Of a stretch of 30,456 nt of DNA, positions 8,304-16,346 are shown one piece after another. Made by a program: the position numbers and the translations under genes. The notes under the pieces were generated by a model that had not been told where the DNA came from, made no database searches, and saw nothing but the letters and a program-made list of their open reading frames with translations. This stretch comes from Bordetella parapertussis (GTDB taxonomy: Bacteria > Pseudomonadota > Gammaproteobacteria > Burkholderiales > SG8-41): contig CAMBSS010000029.1 of NCBI GenBank assembly GCA_945870465.1, positions 1 through 30,456 on the forward strand, read 5' to 3'. Positions within the stretch are counted from its first letter, which is position 1; each line of letters opens with the position of its first letter.

Positions 8304-8867
8304 ATGCAACGTCGCACATTCTGGAAAGCCCTTGCCGGAGCACCTTTGATATTCGGCCTGCCGCGTCTCGCCGTTGCGGCGCAGGCCGGATCGATGAAAG
8401 ACGTCGAGGAATTACAGAAAAACTGGAAGGCGCTGCTGGCCGACGGCACCAAAGTGCCTGCGCCATCCGAAACGCTGAAACTGTCCAAAGACGAATGGAA
8501 AAAGCGCCTGCAAGGGCTGCAATACGAAGTGCTGCGCGAAGAAGGCACCGAGCGCGCCGGCACCAGCCCTCTCAATGCAGAGAAGCGTCCCGGCGTATTC
8601 GCATGCGCGGGCTGCGATCTGCCGCTTTTCACGTCAGCGATGAAATACGAAAGCGGCACTGGCTGGCCGAGCTTCTTCGTGGCCATCCCGGGCGTGTTCG
8701 GCACCAGCACCGATCACAAGATTCTCTATCCGCGCACCGAATACCACTGCACGCGCTGCGGCGGCCATCACGGCCATATCTTCGACGACGGCCCGGCGCC
8801 GACCGGCAAGCGCTACTGCAATAACGGCATCGCGCTGAAGTTCATTCCGAAAGCCGGCAAGGCCTGA
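8304..8867 (+). CDS. msrB: peptide-methionine (R)-S-oxide reductase, Tat-exported
   Basis: MsrB reduces methionine-R-sulfoxide in oxidised proteins. The 187-residue chain has an N-terminal twin-arginine signal (RRTFWKAL with Arg3-Arg4, then a hydrophobic stretch ending near AVAAQA, about residue 27), so it should act in the periplasm. The SelR domain is complete: zinc cysteines 101 and 104 (CAGC) and 149 and 152 (CTRC), SGTGWPSF (117-124), GGHHGHIFDDGP, and catalytic Cys172 in RYCNNG. About 45 extra residues lie between the signal and the domain core (KDEWKKRL). It is probably a single-gene unit; the gap after it holds GC-rich inverted repeats and a T-run. Confidence 0.95.
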   Translation: MQRRTFWKALAGAPLIFGLPRLAVAAQAGSMKDVEELQKNWKALLADGTKVPAPSETLKLSKDEWKKRLQGLQYEVLREEGTERAGTSPLNAEKRPGVFACAGCDLPLFTSAMKYESGTGWPSFFVAIPGVFGTSTDHKILYPRTEYHCTRCGGHHGHIFDDGPAPTGKRYCNNGIALKFIPKAGKA

Positions 8868-8885
8868 CGCAAGCAAGCGCCGCGC

Positions 8886-8956
8886 GCAGCATTTCTTCGC
8901 GCGCGCATTGCACTGCTGTTTTTTTTCGTCAGCCGTGCTCTGCGGCAAAGCAGTGC
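8886..8956 (+). terminator. possible weak terminator region after msrB
   Basis: GCGCGC arms flank ATTTCTTC near 8886-8905, followed by an eight-T run at 8919-8926. A second inverted repeat, GCACTGCT (8910-8917) with AGCAGTGC (8949-8956), brackets the T-run. The geometry is not that of a textbook terminator because the T-run does not directly follow the stem, so this is tentative. Confidence 0.3.
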
Positions 8957-9059
8957 TTTACATAGCCGGCGCTTGCATGCACAGTATCTGCTGTCGATTC
9001 ACTTCAATTTCCTCCCCACCGCATGCAAACAGCCTCACCGATCCCGGCATGGCGAAATA

Positions 9060-10736
9060 ATGGCGTTTGATTTACTGATCACGAACGGCACCGTCATCGA
9101 CGGGCTAGGCGGCAAGCGCTTTGCGGCCACCATCGGGGTCAAGGACGGCCGCATCGCGGCCATAGGCGATGCCGGCGGCGCTGCTGCGGCCACCATCGAC
9201 GCCCGCGGACAGATCGTATGTCCGGGCTTCGTCGATCCGCACACGCACTATGACGCGCAGATTTCCTGGGACAGCGTGCTCGCGCCCTCGGCCGAGCACG
9301 GCGTGACCAGCGTGGTGATGGGAAATTGCGGAGTGGGCTTGGCACCCTGCCGCCCCGGCGACCACCAGTTGCTGATCCAGGACCTGATCAATGTCGAAGG
9401 CATGTCGGAACAAGTGCTGACCGCGGGCGTCAAATGGGACTGGGAGTCGTTCCCCGACTACATGGACGCAGCGCAACGGCGTGGCAGCGGCATCAATCTG
9501 GCCTTTCTGGTGCCGCTCGCGCCTTTGCGCACTTACGTGCTCGGACGCGAAGCCACGCAGCGCGCGGCGACCGCGAACGAAACTGCCGAAATCGCCAGGC
9601 TGCTGCGCGAAGCGATAGAGGCCGGCGCGTGGGGTTTCAGCACGACCGCCAATCCGGCCCACATCGGCTACCAGGGCAAGACGCTCGCAGCGCGGCCTGC
9701 CAGCCGGGATGAACTCATCGCATATGCCGGTGTGCTCAAGCAAAGCGGCCGCGGCGTCATCGAGTTGTCGGTCATCAAGCGCTATTCAACGATGGCCGAT
9801 GACGAGTTCGAACTGGTCGATTTTCTGCTCACCCACAGCGGACGCCCCGTGACGTGGCTGTCGCTGCACAACCATATCGACAAACCGGGTGGCACGCAGG
9901 AGGTATTGTGCAAGGCCGAGCCGCTCTACCGGCGCGGCGCGATTCCGCAGGTGATGTGCCGGCCGCTGATGCAGGAATTCACGCTGCGCACGCCCGGCAT
10001 CCTGAACGAGATCACGGCCGCCAAATCGGTATTCAACCTGCCGCGCGAAAAACAGATGGAAATCTACGCCGACCCCGCCTTTCGCGACGGCATACGCGAG
10101 GAGCTTAAACTCGGCCGCAAGTTCACCAACCAGGCCCAGCACCTGATCGTGCACAAAGCTGCGGACCCTGCGCTGGTGAAATACGAGAACATGACGATCG
10201 GCGAAGTGGCGAAAGAATGGGGCTGCGATCCGCTCGACGCGTTTTTCGATTTCGGCCTCAAGGACAATATCGAGACCCAGTTCGTGGCACCCCGCGCCAA
10301 CAACGACAAGGCGCGCATTCCGGAACTGATCAGTGACCCGCGCACGATGATAGGACTGTCCGACGCCGGCGCGCACGTCGACATGGTGTACGAAGCAGGT
10401 TATACGACTTATATCCTCGGCACCTGGGTGCGCGAGAAAAAAGCAATGGAACTCGAATACGCGATCAAGCGCATGACTTCCGAACCCGCGGATTTCTTCG
10501 GCCTCAAGGACCGTGGCCGCCTGGTAGTGGGCGCCGCGGCGGACATCGTGATTTTCGACGAGCAGAAAATAAATTCGGCTGAACGCCCGCAACCCATTTC
10601 GGATCTACCCGCCGGCGGCACGCGACTGCATTCCAGGGCGGAAGGCATTTCGCACGTCATCGTCAACGGCCGCACCGTGTTCAGGGACAACCAACACACG
10701 GGTGAGCTGCCCGGTGTCGTGCTGCGCTCGCGCTAA
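9060..10736 (+). CDS. N-acyl-D-amino-acid deacylase-like amidohydrolase
   Basis: A 558-residue member of the amidohydrolase superfamily, D-aminoacylase branch, which hydrolyses the amide bond of N-acyl-D-amino acids or related N-acyl compounds. The N-terminal beta-sandwich (DLLITNGTVIDGLG) leads into the metal-binding HTHYD motif (residues 61-65). GNCGVG with Cys90 corresponds to the cysteine ligand typical of D-aminoacylases, SDAGAHVDM supplies the catalytic Asp, and a C-terminal sandwich (GAAADIVIFD...VIVNG) closes the fold. The ATG at 9060 is chosen because the family starts at this point; an in-frame ATG at 8973 would add an unlikely 29 residues. The Shine-Dalgarno is weak. It could also act on cyclic imides or N-acyl-L substrates. 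Confidence 0.88.
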   Translation: MAFDLLITNGTVIDGLGGKRFAATIGVKDGRIAAIGDAGGAAAATIDARGQIVCPGFVDPHTHYDAQISWDSVLAPSAEHGVTSVVMGNCGVGLAPCRPGDHQLLIQDLINVEGMSEQVLTAGVKWDWESFPDYMDAAQRRGSGINLAFLVPLAPLRTYVLGREATQRAATANETAEIARLLREAIEAGAWGFSTTANPAHIGYQGKTLAARPASRDELIAYAGVLKQSGRGVIELSVIKRYSTMADDEFELVDFLLTHSGRPVTWLSLHNHIDKPGGTQEVLCKAEPLYRRGAIPQVMCRPLMQEFTLRTPGILNEITAAKSVFNLPREKQMEIYADPAFRDGIREELKLGRKFTNQAQHLIVHKAADPALVKYENMTIGEVAKEWGCDPLDAFFDFGLKDNIETQFVAPRANNDKARIPELISDPRTMIGLSDAGAHVDMVYEAGYTTYILGTWVREKKAMELEYAIKRMTSEPADFFGLKDRGRLVVGAAADIVIFDEQKINSAERPQPISDLPAGGTRLHSRAEGISHVIVNGRTVFRDNQHTGELPGVVLRSR

Positions 10737-10819
10737 AGCAGCGGTCGATAAGGTTGCCATGCATCCGGCGAGCGCGCAAGCATTTCACTTTTTGGCCAGC
10801 GCTGATATGCTCTCTTCTC

Positions 10820-11302
10820 ATGTCACACCCGACGTTGAGGCTTGCCAACTTCGCCGACGCCCAGTCGATAGCGCTGATGTCGCGCGAGCTGATCGAAAAA
10901 GGGTTGAGCGGCTGGTCGTGGGACCCGAAGCGCGTGGCGCGCGCGATACAGGCGCGCGATACCCAGGTCGTCGTTGCCGCGGTGCGCAACCACCTCACCG
11001 GTTTTGCCATCATGAATTTCGGCGACGAGCAGGCGCACTTGAGCCTGCTTGCGGTAACGCCCTCGCACCAGCGCTGCGGCATCGGCCGGCAGATCATGGA
11101 CTGGCTGGAGGAGTCCGCACTGGTGGCCGGCATCATCACCGTCAATCTGGAGCTGCGCGCCAATAATTTCGCGGCGCGTGACTTTTACCGCGCGCTTGGC
11201 TTTACAGACTCCGCCTACATTCCCGGTTATTACCGCGGCGTCGAGACCGCGCTCAGGATGTCGCGCGACATCCGCCGCCAGATCTCCGACCGCATCAGCT
11301 AG
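10820..11302 (+). CDS. GNAT-family N-acetyltransferase (RimI-like)
   Basis: A 160-residue single-domain GNAT protein that would transfer an acetyl group from acetyl-CoA to an amine. Motif A is clear: LLAVTPSHQRCGIGRQIMDW, with the Q-R-x-G-I-G pyrophosphate loop. It is followed by the NxxAxxFYRALGF block (NNFAARDFYRALGF) typical of RimI-type enzymes. The ATG at 10820 starts directly before the first strand (TLRLANFADA); upstream in-frame ATGs would add a Cys/Arg-rich tail without support. The substrate is unknown. It is 83 bases downstream of the deacylase and may be co-transcribed. A palindromic repeat follows it. Confidence 0.85.
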   Translation: MSHPTLRLANFADAQSIALMSRELIEKGLSGWSWDPKRVARAIQARDTQVVVAAVRNHLTGFAIMNFGDEQAHLSLLAVTPSHQRCGIGRQIMDWLEESALVAGIITVNLELRANNFAARDFYRALGFTDSAYIPGYYRGVETALRMSRDIRRQISDRIS

Positions 11303-11320
11303 CCAAGGCTTGAAAGCGTG

Positions 11321-11387
11321 CGTCGTTCCCGCGCAGGCGGGAACCCAGGAGATTTAAACGTTTCTGGATGCCTGCGCGGGTATGACG
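11321..11387. repeat. REP-like palindromic repeat
   Basis: A left arm opening CGTCGTTCCCGCGCAGGCGG (11321-11347) is matched by an imperfect reverse complement at 11364-11387 (CTGGATGCCTGCGCGGGTAT, then GACG). This resembles the interspersed palindromes of the 'CGTCATTCCCGCG ... CGCGGGAATGACG' kind common in beta- and gammaproteobacteria. It sits between the convergent GNAT and TctC genes, where it can fold and may act as a transcription terminator. Confidence 0.75.
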
Positions 11388-11408
11388 GTTAAGCAAACGC
11401 CTCCAACT

Positions 11409-12377
11409 TCAATCCGCGACGATACCTGCCTGGCGGATCACCTTCGCCCATTTCGGTACCGCCGCCGCGATATAACCGGCGAATTCAGCCGGCGTATCCG
11501 AGACCGCTTCGAGTCCCTGCGCAGCCAGCTTCTCGCGTATTTCCGGTGTTTTGAGGATCGCCGCAATCTGACGATTTAGCTGCGCTATCACCGCAGGCGG
11601 TGTGCCGGCGGGCGCAACTATGCCCATCCATACGGAAACATCGTAACCGCGCAAACCGGATTCGCTGATGGTGGGCACTTCCGGCAATGCCGCCGAACGC
11701 TGGGTCGCCGTCACGCCGAGCGCGCGCAGGCGGTTTTGCCTGACATGCGGAATCGCGGACACCAGACTGGCAAACATGGCCTGGGTCTGGCCTCCCAGCA
11801 AATCCGTAAGCGCCTGCGGGCTGCCTTTGTACGGCACGTGGACGAGATCGATGCCCGCCATCGATTTGAAGAGCTCCGCCGCGAGGTGGGGTGAAGTACC
11901 GCTGCCGGCGGATGCGTAGTTGATCTGGCCGGGACTGGCCTTCGCCAGCGCAATAAACGCCTGCGTGGTCGTCGCCTGCACATGCGGATGCACGACCAGG
12001 ATGTTGGTGCTGGTATTCAAGCGCGTAATCGGCGCGAAACTTTTGACCGGATCGTAATTCACTTTCTTGTAAAGGCTGGGAGCCATCGCAAACGTGCTGA
12101 GGTTGCCGAGCAGGAGCGTGTGACCGTCGGGCACCGCTTTGGCGACCAGCTCGCACGCTATGGTGCCGCCGGCGCCCGGACGGTTATCGACCACGATGGC
12201 CTGACCCCATTGTTCGGCGAGTGGCTGGCCTATCATGCGCGCAACGATATCGACGCCCGCACCGGCAGGAAACGGCGCGAGTATGCGGACCGGTTTGGCG
12301 GGATAAGCCTGGGCAAATGCCGCTTGCGGTAACACTGCTATTGCAAGTACTGCCGCAAGCGAAAATACCAGCTTCAT
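11409..12377 (-). CDS. TctC/Bug-family periplasmic solute receptor 3
   Basis: A 322-residue TctC/Bug receptor with a signal peptide ending after AFA (residue 22). Hallmarks are YPAKPVRILAPFPAGAGVD, VDNRPGAGG, VPDGHTLL, VHVPYKGSPQAL and KWAKVIRQAG at the C-terminus. The ATG overlaps the stop of the preceding receptor gene (ATGA), so it is the last gene of a coupled three-gene operon with a gamma-glutamyltransferase-family enzyme. No transporter membrane genes are present. The operon context suggests that the ligand relates to a substrate or product of that enzyme, but this is inference. Confidence 0.93.
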   Translation of the reverse strand: MKLVFSLAAVLAIAVLPQAAFAQAYPAKPVRILAPFPAGAGVDIVARMIGQPLAEQWGQAIVVDNRPGAGGTIACELVAKAVPDGHTLLLGNLSTFAMAPSLYKKVNYDPVKSFAPITRLNTSTNILVVHPHVQATTTQAFIALAKASPGQINYASAGSGTSPHLAAELFKSMAGIDLVHVPYKGSPQALTDLLGGQTQAMFASLVSAIPHVRQNRLRALGVTATQRSAALPEVPTISESGLRGYDVSVWMGIVAPAGTPPAVIAQLNRQIAAILKTPEIREKLAAQGLEAVSDTPAEFAGYIAAAVPKWAKVIRQAGIVAD

Positions 12378-13360
12378 TTCGCGAGCCCGAGTTCGCCGAG
12401 TATGGTTTTGTATTCCGCGTACTCCGCTTCAAGAAACTGCTTGGACTCCCGGCTCGCCCGGTAATCGTTTTCGAGCTGGTGGTCGGCGAGATATTTTTTC
12501 CATTCTTCGCTTGCCGCCAGGCGCGCGAGCTCCGCGTCCCAGTACGCAATCTGCGCGGGCGTCATGACCTTGGGCCCGATCACGCCGCGCCAGAATGCGG
12601 CGACCACGTTGATGCCCTGCTCTTTCAGCGTCGGCACCGCCGCATACGCCGCCGCCAGCCGCTTCGGTGCAGCGACCGCCAGCGCGCGCATCTGCCCGCT
12701 TTCGATCTGCGCCAGCGGGCCCGACGCGTTGGACACCATGATGTCGAGATGTCCGCCCAACACGCCGGTCATCGCCTGCGGCGACGCCGTGAACACCGCG
12801 ACTTTGAGCTTGCGCACGTCGATGCCGGCGGGTCGCGCTATCTGCGCAATCGCGATATGGCTGGGATTGCCGAGCGTCGTCGCCAGTCCGAAGCTCAGCG
12901 ACGCAGGATTTTTTTTCAACCGCTCCACCATGTCGCGCCCGGTTTTCAGCGGCGAATCGGCGCGCACCGCGAACACCACGTATTCGGAGAGCATCTGCGC
13001 GAGCGGCGTCACGTCGTTGTGATTGAGCGCATTGCCGCCGGTGAGCGAGTTCGTCAGCAGCGTGGCGGAAGTCACCGACAGGTAATGCGCGTCTCCCGCA
13101 TGCTGATTCAGGTAAGTCCACGCTATGGAGCTGCCGGCGCCGGGACGGTTGACGACGGTGGACGGCACGCTGAAGGCGCGCTTTTCCTGCCAGATTTTCT
13201 GCATCGCGCGCGCCATGATGTCGAGCGCGCCGCCGGCGGCGACGCCGGAAATGATTTCAACCGGTTTTTCCGGATGCCAATCTGCCGCATGTACAGCGGA
13301 AAAGCCGAAAACCAGTGCGGCAGCTGCAATAAAGCGTAGCGCGGTCTGCATGATCACCAT
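12374..13360 (-). CDS. TctC/Bug-family periplasmic solute receptor 4, divergent
   Basis: A TctC/Bug receptor of 328 residues (325 if the second ATG at 13351 is used). Both starts give a signal peptide ending near VHA|ADWHPEKP. The fold markers are present but diverged: VEIISGVAAGGALD, VNRPGAGSS, and a C-terminal EYKTILGELGL instead of the usual W-K-V-V. The usual PYKG segment reads VAVFTASPQAMTGVLGG, so the ligand pocket probably differs from the other four receptors. The ATG at 13360 overlaps the end of the upstream enzyme gene by 7 bases, whereas 13351 leaves two bases, with GGGATGGTG before it as a possible Shine-Dalgarno. Its stop overlaps the next receptor gene. Confidence 0.88.
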   Translation of the reverse strand: MVIMQTALRFIAAAALVFGFSAVHAADWHPEKPVEIISGVAAGGALDIMARAMQKIWQEKRAFSVPSTVVNRPGAGSSIAWTYLNQHAGDAHYLSVTSATLLTNSLTGGNALNHNDVTPLAQMLSEYVVFAVRADSPLKTGRDMVERLKKNPASLSFGLATTLGNPSHIAIAQIARPAGIDVRKLKVAVFTASPQAMTGVLGGHLDIMVSNASGPLAQIESGQMRALAVAAPKRLAAAYAAVPTLKEQGINVVAAFWRGVIGPKVMTPAQIAYWDAELARLAASEEWKKYLADHQLENDYRASRESKQFLEAEYAEYKTILGELGLAK

Positions 13361-15069
13361 CCCAGCGCGTACGCGGGACGGCGCGGATCGGCGCCGCCTT
13401 CGAGTATCCCGGTATCCGGATTGACGCGTATCGTGCACACCGCTCCCGCCCGCCATTCGACGTCTGGCCACCATTTGACGCCGTGGCCAAGTTTCTCCAG
13501 TTCGTCGCCGGTCGACTTCGGAATGCGGCTTTCGAGATTGAGCTGTCCCGGATGATAGGCATGCGGCGCGGATGAAGACGGATAACTGTAACTCGCAAAA
13601 CGCGGTGCTTCGATCGCGCTTTGCACGTCCATGCCGAACACGTTGACGTTGAGGAAAACCTGCAGCATCGCCTGCGGCTGGATGTCGTTGCCGGGCGTGC
13701 CGAAAGGCATATAGACCTTGCCGTTGCGCATGGCGAGCGCAGGACTCGGCGTGAGGCGCGGCCGCTTGCCAGGCGCCACCGCTGCCGGATGCGCGGGATC
13801 GCACCACGATTGCGAGCCGCGTGAAGACGGGCACAATCCAGTGCCCGGAATCACCGGCGTCGACGACGAGCCATCGCTGGGCGTTGCGGAAAATGCATTG
13901 CCCTCACTGTCGATTGCGCATACATACGAAGTATCGGCAAGCGGCGCCGGCTCCCCGCGTGCCGCCTGCGGCAATTTTTGTTTGGGTGACCCTGCACCGC
14001 CGGCATCGCCCGCCTCGGGCATACCGGGTGAAGCTTTGCGCGGATCGATGGCCTTGCGCCTGGCGTCGGCATAAGTCATCGACATCAGCGTGTCGATCGG
14101 CACCTGCACGAATTTCGGATCGCCGTAATAACGCTGGCGGTCGGCAAACGAAAGTTTCAGTGCCTCCGTCAGCACATGTATGTATTGCGGCGAATTGTGG
14201 CCGAGCGCGCGCAAATCGAAGCCGGACACGATATTGAGCGCCTGCGCAAGCACCGGCCCCTGGCACCAGGGACCGCAGGTATACAAGTCGATGTCACCAA
14301 AACGCGTGGTGAGCGGCCGCTCGAAATTCACTTTATAGTCGGCGAGGTCCTGCATGGTGACCCAGCCGCCGTTTTCGCTGTGATATTTGGCAATCAGCGC
14401 GGCGATGTCGCCCTTGTAAAAAGCATCGCGCGCGGCGTGCAAGCCGGCGACGCGTCCCTTGCCCGCATGCGCCTTCTCCTGGTCTGCCATGTACTGGATG
14501 GTGCGGCCGAGGTCGCGCTGCACGAACAGATCACCGACCTTCGGCGGCTTGCCGCCCGGCAGAAACACTTCCGCGCTCGACGGCCAGCGGCGGTAGGACT
14601 CCTGGTTTTCTTCGATGTAATCGGCCATGAATCCGTGCATCGCAAAGCCGTCGCGCGCGAAACGGATCGCAGCCGCGGCCACCTCGCCAAAACTCAGCGT
14701 GCCGTATTTTTCCAGTGCCGTGATCCACGCGTAAGGTGCAGCCGGCATCACGGTGCGCAGGATGCCCGGCGGCATCTTGCCGCCATACTGCTGGGTGAAT
14801 ACGTCGATGGACGCGGCGCGCGGCCAGGTGCCCAGCCCGTCTATATTGATGACTTCGCGCTGTTTGGCGAGATAAATCATCATCGGTGCAACGCCGGCGA
14901 AATTGACGCGGTCGGTCTGCAGCACGCCGACAGCGATGCCGGCCGCGACGCCGGCATCTATTGCATTGCCGCCCCCTTCCAGAATCGTGAACCCGGCGTG
15001 GGCGGCGGCGTGATGGCCGGCAGCGATCATGTGGCGCGTGCCGGTGATGACGGGGCGGTATGCAGACAT
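13354..15069 (-). CDS. gamma-glutamyltransferase-family Ntn hydrolase
   Basis: A 571-residue gamma-glutamyltranspeptidase-family proenzyme. These autocleave to large and small subunits and hydrolyse or transfer gamma-glutamyl (or similar acyl) groups. The N-terminus shows AAGHHAAAHAGFTILEGGGNAIDAGVA, typical of the family. The predicted autoprocessing nucleophile is Thr380 in ADTSYVCAID. Further along are PGKRPRLTPSPALAM and FGTPGNDIQPQ, the counterparts of the PGKRP and GSPGG motifs. No signal peptide is visible, unlike periplasmic Ggt, so it is likely cytoplasmic and may act on another amide. GAGGT lies before the ATG. It heads an operon with two TctC receptors, and an inverted-repeat element lies 45 bases upstream. 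Confidence 0.88.
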   Translation of the reverse strand: MSAYRPVITGTRHMIAAGHHAAAHAGFTILEGGGNAIDAGVAAGIAVGVLQTDRVNFAGVAPMMIYLAKQREVINIDGLGTWPRAASIDVFTQQYGGKMPPGILRTVMPAAPYAWITALEKYGTLSFGEVAAAAIRFARDGFAMHGFMADYIEENQESYRRWPSSAEVFLPGGKPPKVGDLFVQRDLGRTIQYMADQEKAHAGKGRVAGLHAARDAFYKGDIAALIAKYHSENGGWVTMQDLADYKVNFERPLTTRFGDIDLYTCGPWCQGPVLAQALNIVSGFDLRALGHNSPQYIHVLTEALKLSFADRQRYYGDPKFVQVPIDTLMSMTYADARRKAIDPRKASPGMPEAGDAGGAGSPKQKLPQAARGEPAPLADTSYVCAIDSEGNAFSATPSDGSSSTPVIPGTGLCPSSRGSQSWCDPAHPAAVAPGKRPRLTPSPALAMRNGKVYMPFGTPGNDIQPQAMLQVFLNVNVFGMDVQSAIEAPRFASYSYPSSSAPHAYHPGQLNLESRIPKSTGDELEKLGHGVKWWPDVEWRAGAVCTIRVNPDTGILEGGADPRRPAYALGW

Positions 15070-15114
15070 TGTTTACCTCGTTCGAAAAAAAACTTGCACC
15101 GCGAAGGCCGCTTT

Positions 15115-15282
15115 AGATCTTGAACCGCAAAGGACGCAAAGGACGCGAAGGAAACCCAACGGAATACAAATCAATCAGCGATTCAATTTCGAAACTGCAA
15201 TTTAAAATTTGCGCATTAGAATCTCGACCATTTCTTAACCTTTTCCTTGGCGTCCTTCGCGTCCTTTGCGGTTAAAGATTTT
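15115..15282. repeat. inverted-repeat element built on AAAGGACGC words
   Basis: The left arm reads AGATCTTGAACCGC followed by AAAGGACGC, AAAGGACGC and GAAGGAAA (from 15115). The right arm (to about 15282), read on the other strand, is AAATCTTTAACCGC followed by AAAGGACGC, GAAGGACGC and CAAGGAAAA. The two arms match almost perfectly over 35-40 bases and enclose about 90 bases of AT-richer DNA with no open frame. The element fills most of the 298-base gap between the SDR gene's 3' end and the ggt-like gene's 5' end. No transposase is present, so it is non-autonomous or a structural repeat. No convincing promoter was seen inside. Confidence 0.8.
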
Positions 15283-15367
15283 CTGGGCCATTGAGCAACT
15301 AAGCCGGAGCGGCAGCCGGCGCTCACACCCAAAATATAGCAGGATATGCGCGCCCGCACCTGCCGCC

Positions 15368-16132
15368 TCAGGACAGAATGAAGCCGCCGTCAATGACGAG
15401 ATTGCTGCCGTGGACGAAGGTCGCATCGGTCGACGCCAGAAACAAAATGGCGTCCGCCACTTCTTCGGGTTTTCCCCAGCGGCCGAGCGGGATCTGCGAT
15501 TCGCGCCAGGCTTTGTATTCGGGGTGCGCCGCCATCTGCGCGATGGTGAAATCGGTCGCGATGGGGCCCGGACTCACGGCGTTGACCATGATTTTATCCT
15601 TGGCGAGTTCGAAAGCCATCGCCTTGGTCAAATAAATGAGCGCGGCCTTGGCCAATCCGTAGAGCGCCGAATTGGGCGAAGCGACTATGCCCAACTGGCT
15701 GGCGACCGTGATAATACGGCCGCCGCCGCTGGCACGCATCGATGGCACCACCGCCTGGCTCGCCAGAAACGGCGCGCGCAAATTGACGGCAATCAGCTTG
15801 TCGAAATCCGCCGCGGAAAATTCACCAAATGGTTTGCGCACGCGGATGCCCGCGTTGTTGACGAGTATGTCGACGCGCCCGAGGCTGGCAACCGCCGCAT
15901 CGACCATCAGTTGCACGTCTTCGGCGCTGCCCAAATCAAATACGCCAAATTCCGCGCGGCAGAACGCATTGTGCGCGCGGCATTCGGCGGCGACCGCCGA
16001 CAACTCCTCGCGGGTGCCATCTGCAGCGAGGTAAACCGCCGCGCCCGCTTGCGCCAATGACAACGCCACCGCGCGGCCTATCCCGCGCGAAGCGCCGGTA
16101 ATCAAAGCAACTTTTCCCGTCAACGAACTCAT
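15368..16132 (-). CDS. short-chain dehydrogenase/reductase (FabG-like)
   Basis: A 254-residue classical SDR using NAD(P)H to interconvert a hydroxyl and a ketone. The Rossmann motif TGASRGIG spans 12-19, NNAG is at 92-95, and the catalytic residues are Ser145, Tyr158 and Lys162 (YGLAK). The C-terminus shows the PGPIATDF and GSNLVIDGGF segments of 3-oxoacyl-ACP-reductase/glucose-dehydrogenase-like members. An AGGGGGGT Shine-Dalgarno-like run precedes the ATG. It lies downstream of queG on the same strand, but a repeat element separates the two, so co-transcription is uncertain. The physiological substrate cannot be inferred. Confidence 0.92.
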   Translation of the reverse strand: MSSLTGKVALITGASRGIGRAVALSLAQAGAAVYLAADGTREELSAVAAECRAHNAFCRAEFGVFDLGSAEDVQLMVDAAVASLGRVDILVNNAGIRVRKPFGEFSAADFDKLIAVNLRAPFLASQAVVPSMRASGGGRIITVASQLGIVASPNSALYGLAKAALIYLTKAMAFELAKDKIMVNAVSPGPIATDFTIAQMAAHPEYKAWRESQIPLGRWGKPEEVADAILFLASTDATFVHGSNLVIDGGFILS

Positions 16133-16154
16133 AGCTACCCCCCTGGAAGAAAAC

Positions 16155-16346
16155 CAGAACCCATCTCAAAAATATAAAGCGACAATCAGCCGCAGATGAA
16201 CGCAGATAAACGCGGATGAGAATCAAAATACGAAAGCGATAATGCACCTGGGATTTCAGAATTCTTGATAGTTGTGCCCTTGATTTGAATATCTGCGTTC
16301 ACCGCGTTTATCGGCGGTTCCAAACTGTTTTTTTGACAGCCTCTAG
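16155..16346. repeat. CTAG-ended inverted-repeat element, copy A
   Basis: One of three copies of a 168-193 bp element. The left end reads AGAACCCATCTCAAAAATA and continues to CCGCAGATGAACGC. The right end, on the other strand, reads CTAGAGGCTGTC, an A-run, CAGTTTGGAACCGCC and GATAAACGC. Arms are tandem 9-10-mers ending in ACGC (GATGAACGC, GATAAACGC). It lies between the queG stop and the SDR start on the same strand, and its terminal CTAG supplies the queG TAG stop. The interior has no coding potential. Confidence 0.8.

Noticed and set aside
15115..15282. Short tandem words considered as a CRISPR array
   Set aside because: Repeat units are only 9-10 bases with no spacers, the arms are inverted relative to each other, and there are no cas genes.
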